Shown: one piece after another, positions 4,493 to 6,468 of the stretch
Layout: each line of letters opens with the position of its first letter
Position numbering within the stretch: the first letter of the stretch is position 1
Source: Zeimonas sp035303885
GTDB lineage: Bacteria; Pseudomonadota; Gammaproteobacteria; Burkholderiales; Burkholderiaceae_E
Reading direction: 5' to 3'
Assembly: GCA_035303885.1 (NCBI GenBank)
Contig: DATGRE010000342.1
Span: 1-6,468 of the forward strand
Length of the DNA stretch: 6,468 nucleotides
Notes under the pieces: generated by a model
Told to the model about the DNA's origin: nothing
Seen by the model: the letters and a program-made list of their open reading frames with translations, nothing else
The model's database searches: none
Position numbers and translations under genes: made by a program

Positions 4493-5645
4493 AGAGTGGC
4501 GTGCGGCGCCGTTCCTGCATCCCGAGCTGACGTGGCAGCTGCGCGTCGCTGCTGAGCACCCAGACGTGCCAGCCGGAGAAATCGTTCTTCAGCGCGGCGC
4601 CGAAGGCGTGCATCGCGGCTTCGTGCCGCCGCTGCGCCGGATCCCCGGCGGTGTGCGCCTGCAGCCGCTCGCCGTAGGGCGGATTCGTGACGATCCAGCC
4701 GGGCGTGTCGAAGGGGGCGCGGAGGCGTGCGGCATCGAGCACGCGCCACGCGATCGAATCCTCGGGCAGGCCGGCGCGCGCGGCGTTGCGCCGGGCACGG
4801 GCGATCGCACGCGCGTCGATGTCGGAACCGGCGATGCGCAGTGCGCCGACGGCGGATCGATGCGCCGCGCCGTCGGCGCGCAACGCCGCTTCGCTTCGCA
4901 GCCGCTTCCATAGCGCGGCATCGTGATCGAGGAGCTTCTCGAATCCGAATGCGCGCAACGCGCCCGGCGCGCGCTCGAGCGCGAGTTGCGCGGCTTCGAT
5001 CGCGATCGTCCCCGAGCCGCAGAACGGGTCGACGAGCGGAAAATCGGGGGTCCAGCCGGCGAGGACGAGCAGGCCGGCGGCCAGGTTCTCCTTCAGCGGT
5101 GCGGCGCCCTTGTCGTCGGCGCCCGAGCGCCAGCCGCGCTTGAACAGCGGCTCGCCGCTCAGGTCGAGATACAGCGTCGCTTCGCGCGCGTCGAGATGCG
5201 CGAAGACGCGCACGTCGGGCGCGCGGGTGTCGATCGACGGGCGCGCACCGGTGGCGTGGCGCAGGCGGTCGACGATGCCGTCCTTGACCCGCAGCGTCGC
5301 GAAATTCAGGCTGCGCAACGGCGACCGCCTTGCGCTGACGTCGACGCGCAGCGTCCGCTTCGCGTCGAGGAAACGCTCCCATTCGACGCCGTTCGTCATC
5401 CGGTACAGATCGTCGTCGTCGCGGTAGCGGCGGCGGGCGACCGCGCGCATCACGCGGCTTGCGAGACGCGACCACAGATTCGCCGAATAGGCGACGGCAC
5501 GATCGCCGCGGAAGAGGACGCCTCCGCCCGTCGCGCGGCAATCGGAGGCACCGAGCGAGGCGAGCTCGTCGACGAGTGCCGCCTCGAGCCCCCGCGGACA
5601 GGCGGCGAAGAGCTCGAATGCGCCGTCCGCCTCGTGCCCGTGCAT
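4404..5645 (-). CDS. rlmL: RlmL-type 23S rRNA guanine-N2 methyltransferase (THUMP + Rossmann MTase)
   Basis: 413-residue SAM-dependent RNA methyltransferase of COG0116. The E. coli relative, the N-terminal half of the RlmKL fusion, makes m2G2445 in 23S rRNA. Residues 1-50 form the ferredoxin-like start (FELFAACPRGLEAALVDEL, GGVLFRGD), and about 50-165 is the THUMP region (ANLWSRLASRVM, VKDGIVDRLR, TRAPDVRVFAH, LYLDLSGEPLFKRGWR). The catalytic domain has motif I DPFCGSG (206-212), acidic motif II GSDID (273-277) and the N2-guanine signature NPPYGERL (321-328). The C-terminus has the family block NGAIECRLFGFEV (386-398). The RlmK half is absent, as is common outside the gammaproteobacteria. The ATG is 14 bp after the hemJ stop with no clear Shine-Dalgarno site, so translation may depend on hemJ. 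The last 89 bp overlap the DUF423 gene in antisense. Family certain; the exact G2445 target is inferred. Confidence 0.88.
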   Translation of the reverse strand: MHGHEADGAFELFAACPRGLEAALVDELASLGASDCRATGGGVLFRGDRAVAYSANLWSRLASRVMRAVARRRYRDDDDLYRMTNGVEWERFLDAKRTLRVDVSARRSPLRSLNFATLRVKDGIVDRLRHATGARPSIDTRAPDVRVFAHLDAREATLYLDLSGEPLFKRGWRSGADDKGAAPLKENLAAGLLVLAGWTPDFPLVDPFCGSGTIAIEAAQLALERAPGALRAFGFEKLLDHDAALWKRLRSEAALRADGAAHRSAVGALRIAGSDIDARAIARARRNAARAGLPEDSIAWRVLDAARLRAPFDTPGWIVTNPPYGERLQAHTAGDPAQRRHEAAMHAFGAALKNDFSGWHVWVLSSDAQLPRQLGMQERRRTPLFNGAIECRLFGFEVFGREARSTPGTPSRA

Positions 5646-5659
5646 GCCGGCGCCGGCGT

Positions 5660-6094
5660 TCAGAACGGCTTGACGACGACGAGCACGACCGCGGCGACGA
5701 GGCCGAGCACCGGGATCTCGTTGAAGACGCGGAACCAGCGATGCGAGTGCCGGTCGGTGCCGGCGGCGAGCCCGGCGAGCAGCCGTCCGCAGGCGAAGTG
5801 ATGCACGAGCAGCAGTGCGACGATCGCCAGCTTCGCGTGCATCCAGCCGCTGCCGCGGCCTACGCCGTAGCCGAGCCACAGCCACAGGCCGAAGACGAGC
5901 GTGAGCGCCATCAGCGGCTGCATGAAGCGCCACAGCTTGCGCGCCATCGTCAGCAGCCGCTCGCGTTCGGCGCCGGGCTCCGGGACGAGCGCGAGGTTCA
6001 CGAAGATGCGCGGGAGGTAGAACAGGCCGGCGAACCAGCTGGTGACGAAGACGATGTGCAGCGCCTTCACCCACAAGTAGCCGGTGGAGGTCAT
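5660..6094 (-). CDS. hemJ: HemJ/CopD-family protoporphyrinogen IX oxidase-like membrane protein
   Basis: 144-residue integral membrane protein of the UPF0093/HemJ group within the CopD superfamily. HemJ oxidises protoporphyrinogen IX to protoporphyrin IX, the penultimate step of haem synthesis, and itself binds haem b. The start MTSTGYLWVKALHIVFVTSWFA carries the conserved His13 in the first helix. FAGLFYLPR (21-29), MHAKLA (85-90) with conserved Lys88, and FNEIPVL (124-130) followed by a final helix ending VVVKPF are family marks. Four hydrophobic segments lie at about 10-28, 60-77, 87-107 and 127-141. Length is normal. The frame stays open far upstream but reads Arg/Pro-rich sequence from the foldback element, so the ATG at 6094 is chosen although no Shine-Dalgarno site precedes it. 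It is first in a two-gene unit with rlmL. Many betaproteobacterial members are only called CopD-family, so enzymatic identity is likely but not proven. Confidence 0.85.
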   Translation of the reverse strand: MTSTGYLWVKALHIVFVTSWFAGLFYLPRIFVNLALVPEPGAERERLLTMARKLWRFMQPLMALTLVFGLWLWLGYGVGRGSGWMHAKLAIVALLLVHHFACGRLLAGLAAGTDRHSHRWFRVFNEIPVLGLVAAVVLVVVKPF

Positions 6095-6123
6095 CGGGTC
6101 GGGGCGCTTTGGACGAGGTGGAA

Positions 6124-6134
6124 CGAGGTACGCG
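6124..6134 (+). repeat. Left 11-bp flanking direct repeat
   Basis: CGAGGTACGCG, identical to 6430-6440 and in the same orientation. It lies 2 bp outside the left arm of the inverted repeat, the placement expected of a target-site duplication. Confidence 0.6.
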
Positions 6135-6136
6135 CA

Positions 6137-6210
6137 ACGCGAGCGCGGTGGGCGGCGCCGTGCCGGGGCGCAGGGGTGCGCGGGCGCCGGGGTGCCTTGC
6201 GCCGCGGGCC
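6137..6210 (+). repeat. Left arm of long inverted repeat
   Basis: Begins ACGCGAGCGCGG and ends GCCGCGGGCC. It is the reverse complement of 6351-6424 with one G.T pair at 6192/6369. It is extremely GC-rich. Confidence 0.92.
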
Positions 6211-6223
6211 GCACACGGCTTCG

Positions 6224-6242
6224 GCCCCCGCTGCGCGGGGGC
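6224..6242 (+). repeat. Side hairpin inside foldback element
   Basis: GCCCCCGC (6224-6231), loop TGC, GCGGGGGC (6235-6242): a perfect 8-bp stem. It lies on the left side only, and its 19 nt account for most of the offset between the outer and inner helices, so it would project as a branch. Confidence 0.8.
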
Positions 6243-6245
6243 TTC

Positions 6246-6338
6246 CCGGCCCTACCTCGCAAACTCGCACCCGCAGCGAAGCGGCGCTTCGCGCCGCAGC
6301 GCTGCGGGTCCCGCGAGTTTGCTTTCGGTAGCGGCCGG
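6246..6338 (+). repeat. Central nested hairpin of foldback element
   Basis: From outside in: CCGGCC 6246-6251 with 6333-6338; TACC 6253-6256 with 6327-6330; GCAAACTCGC 6259-6268 with 6313-6322; ACCCGCAGCG 6269-6278 with 6300-6309 after a 3-base CCC bulge on the right; an internal loop AA/AG; and GCGGCGC 6281-6287 with 6291-6297 closed by TTC. That is 37 base pairs in one irregular helix. Confidence 0.8.
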
Positions 6339-6350
6339 CTCGCCGAGCGC

Positions 6351-6424
6351 GGCCCGCGGCGCAAGGCATCCCGGCGCCCGCGCACCCCTGCGCCCCGGCA
6401 CGGCGCCGCCCACCGCGCTCGCGT
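6351..6424 (-). repeat. Right arm of long inverted repeat
   Basis: Reverse complement of 6137-6210 in exact register (paired coordinates always sum to 12561). The single deviation is T6369, which would form G.U with 6192 in a + strand transcript but C.A in a - strand one. Confidence 0.92.
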
Positions 6425-6429
6425 CGGGG

Positions 6430-6440
6430 CGAGGTACGCG
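6430..6440 (+). repeat. Right 11-bp flanking direct repeat
   Basis: CGAGGTACGCG, identical to 6124-6134, starting 5 bp beyond the right arm. Bases on both sides differ from those at the left copy, so the match ends exactly at 11 bp. Confidence 0.6.
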
Positions 6441-6468
6441 ATGCGTCGAAATGCGGCATTCGAGCTCG

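Larger units (their letters stand above)
6137..6424. mobile_element. 288-bp foldback / MITE-like inverted-repeat element
   Basis: Left arm 6137-6210 pairs with right arm 6351-6424 without any gap. All 74 positions are exact complements except 6192 (G) opposite 6369 (T), a wobble pair. Pairing continues less perfectly to 6219/6342. The centre (6220-6341) contains further nested hairpins. Identical 11-bp direct repeats lie 2 bp and 5 bp outside the ends. There is no room for a transposase, so if mobile it would be moved in trans. The arms and repeats are seen directly; mobility is inferred, and I do not recognise the family. Confidence 0.5.
6095..6468. other. Non-coding region upstream of hemJ, mostly a foldback element
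   Basis: No credible gene is seen on either strand in these 374 bp. The open frames across it (for example - strand 6091-6459) read low-complexity Arg/Ala/Pro peptides created by the inverted repeat. Any hemJ promoter must lie here. The 42 bp between the element and the hemJ ATG show no recognisable -10/-35, so the promoter may be inside the element or to its right. Confidence 0.6.

Noticed and set aside
6091..6459. Minus-strand 122-codon frame as the gene upstream of hemJ.
   Set aside because: It is built almost wholly from the inverted-repeat element, is low-complexity Arg/Ala-rich, and has no ribosome-binding site.

Overview
This window is GC-rich, densely coding DNA of a proteobacterium, most likely a betaproteobacterium (Burkholderiales or Rhodocyclales type; the genus cannot be fixed from the sequence). 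The basis is the PilU sequence beginning MEREQAAKFLHDLL, a second-type IF-1 beginning MAKEELIEM, a short CopD/HemJ protein ending in VVKPF, and a stand-alone RlmL-type methyltransferase. There are seven protein genes, no tRNA, rRNA or CRISPR, and no transposase or phage gene.

Layout. (1) 1-313 is non-coding and highly structured: a perfect 10-bp hairpin (1-24), three tandem 85-bp units that each fold into a string of small hairpins (25-274), and a polypurine tract with G-quadruplex potential (277-313). (2) pilU (373-1506, +), a type IV pilus retraction ATPase, converges on infA (1537-1758, -), encoding translation factor IF-1. (3) The 322-bp divergent spacer 1759-2080 holds two back-to-back promoter candidates. 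One has a perfect TATAAT and would give infA a leader of about 240 nt; the other would start transcription about one base before the next gene's ATG. (4) Three overlapping + strand genes form an apparent operon (2081-4492): a DUF481 outer-membrane beta-barrel protein, an NlpE-like lipoprotein, and a four-helix DUF423 inner-membrane protein. All three products belong to the cell envelope. (5) On the - strand, hemJ/CopD-family (5660-6094) is followed 14 bp later by an RlmL-type 23S rRNA guanine methyltransferase (4404-5645). Its 3' end overlaps the DUF423 gene tail to tail by 89 bp. (6) 6095-6468 contains no credible gene. It is dominated by a 288-bp foldback element: 74-bp arms with 73 exact pairs plus one G.T, a nested branched hairpin in the centre, and an 11-bp direct repeat just outside both ends.

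The genes are mostly conserved housekeeping or envelope genes. The unusual content lies in the two non-coding structured regions. In the 85-bp array, two of the three differences between copies are a compensatory A-T to G-C change across a stem capped by a GNRA loop, and the third opens or closes a pair in another stem. The right-hand palindrome has the architecture of a small non-autonomous mobile or foldback element placed just upstream of hemJ. No complete new multi-gene system is visible.
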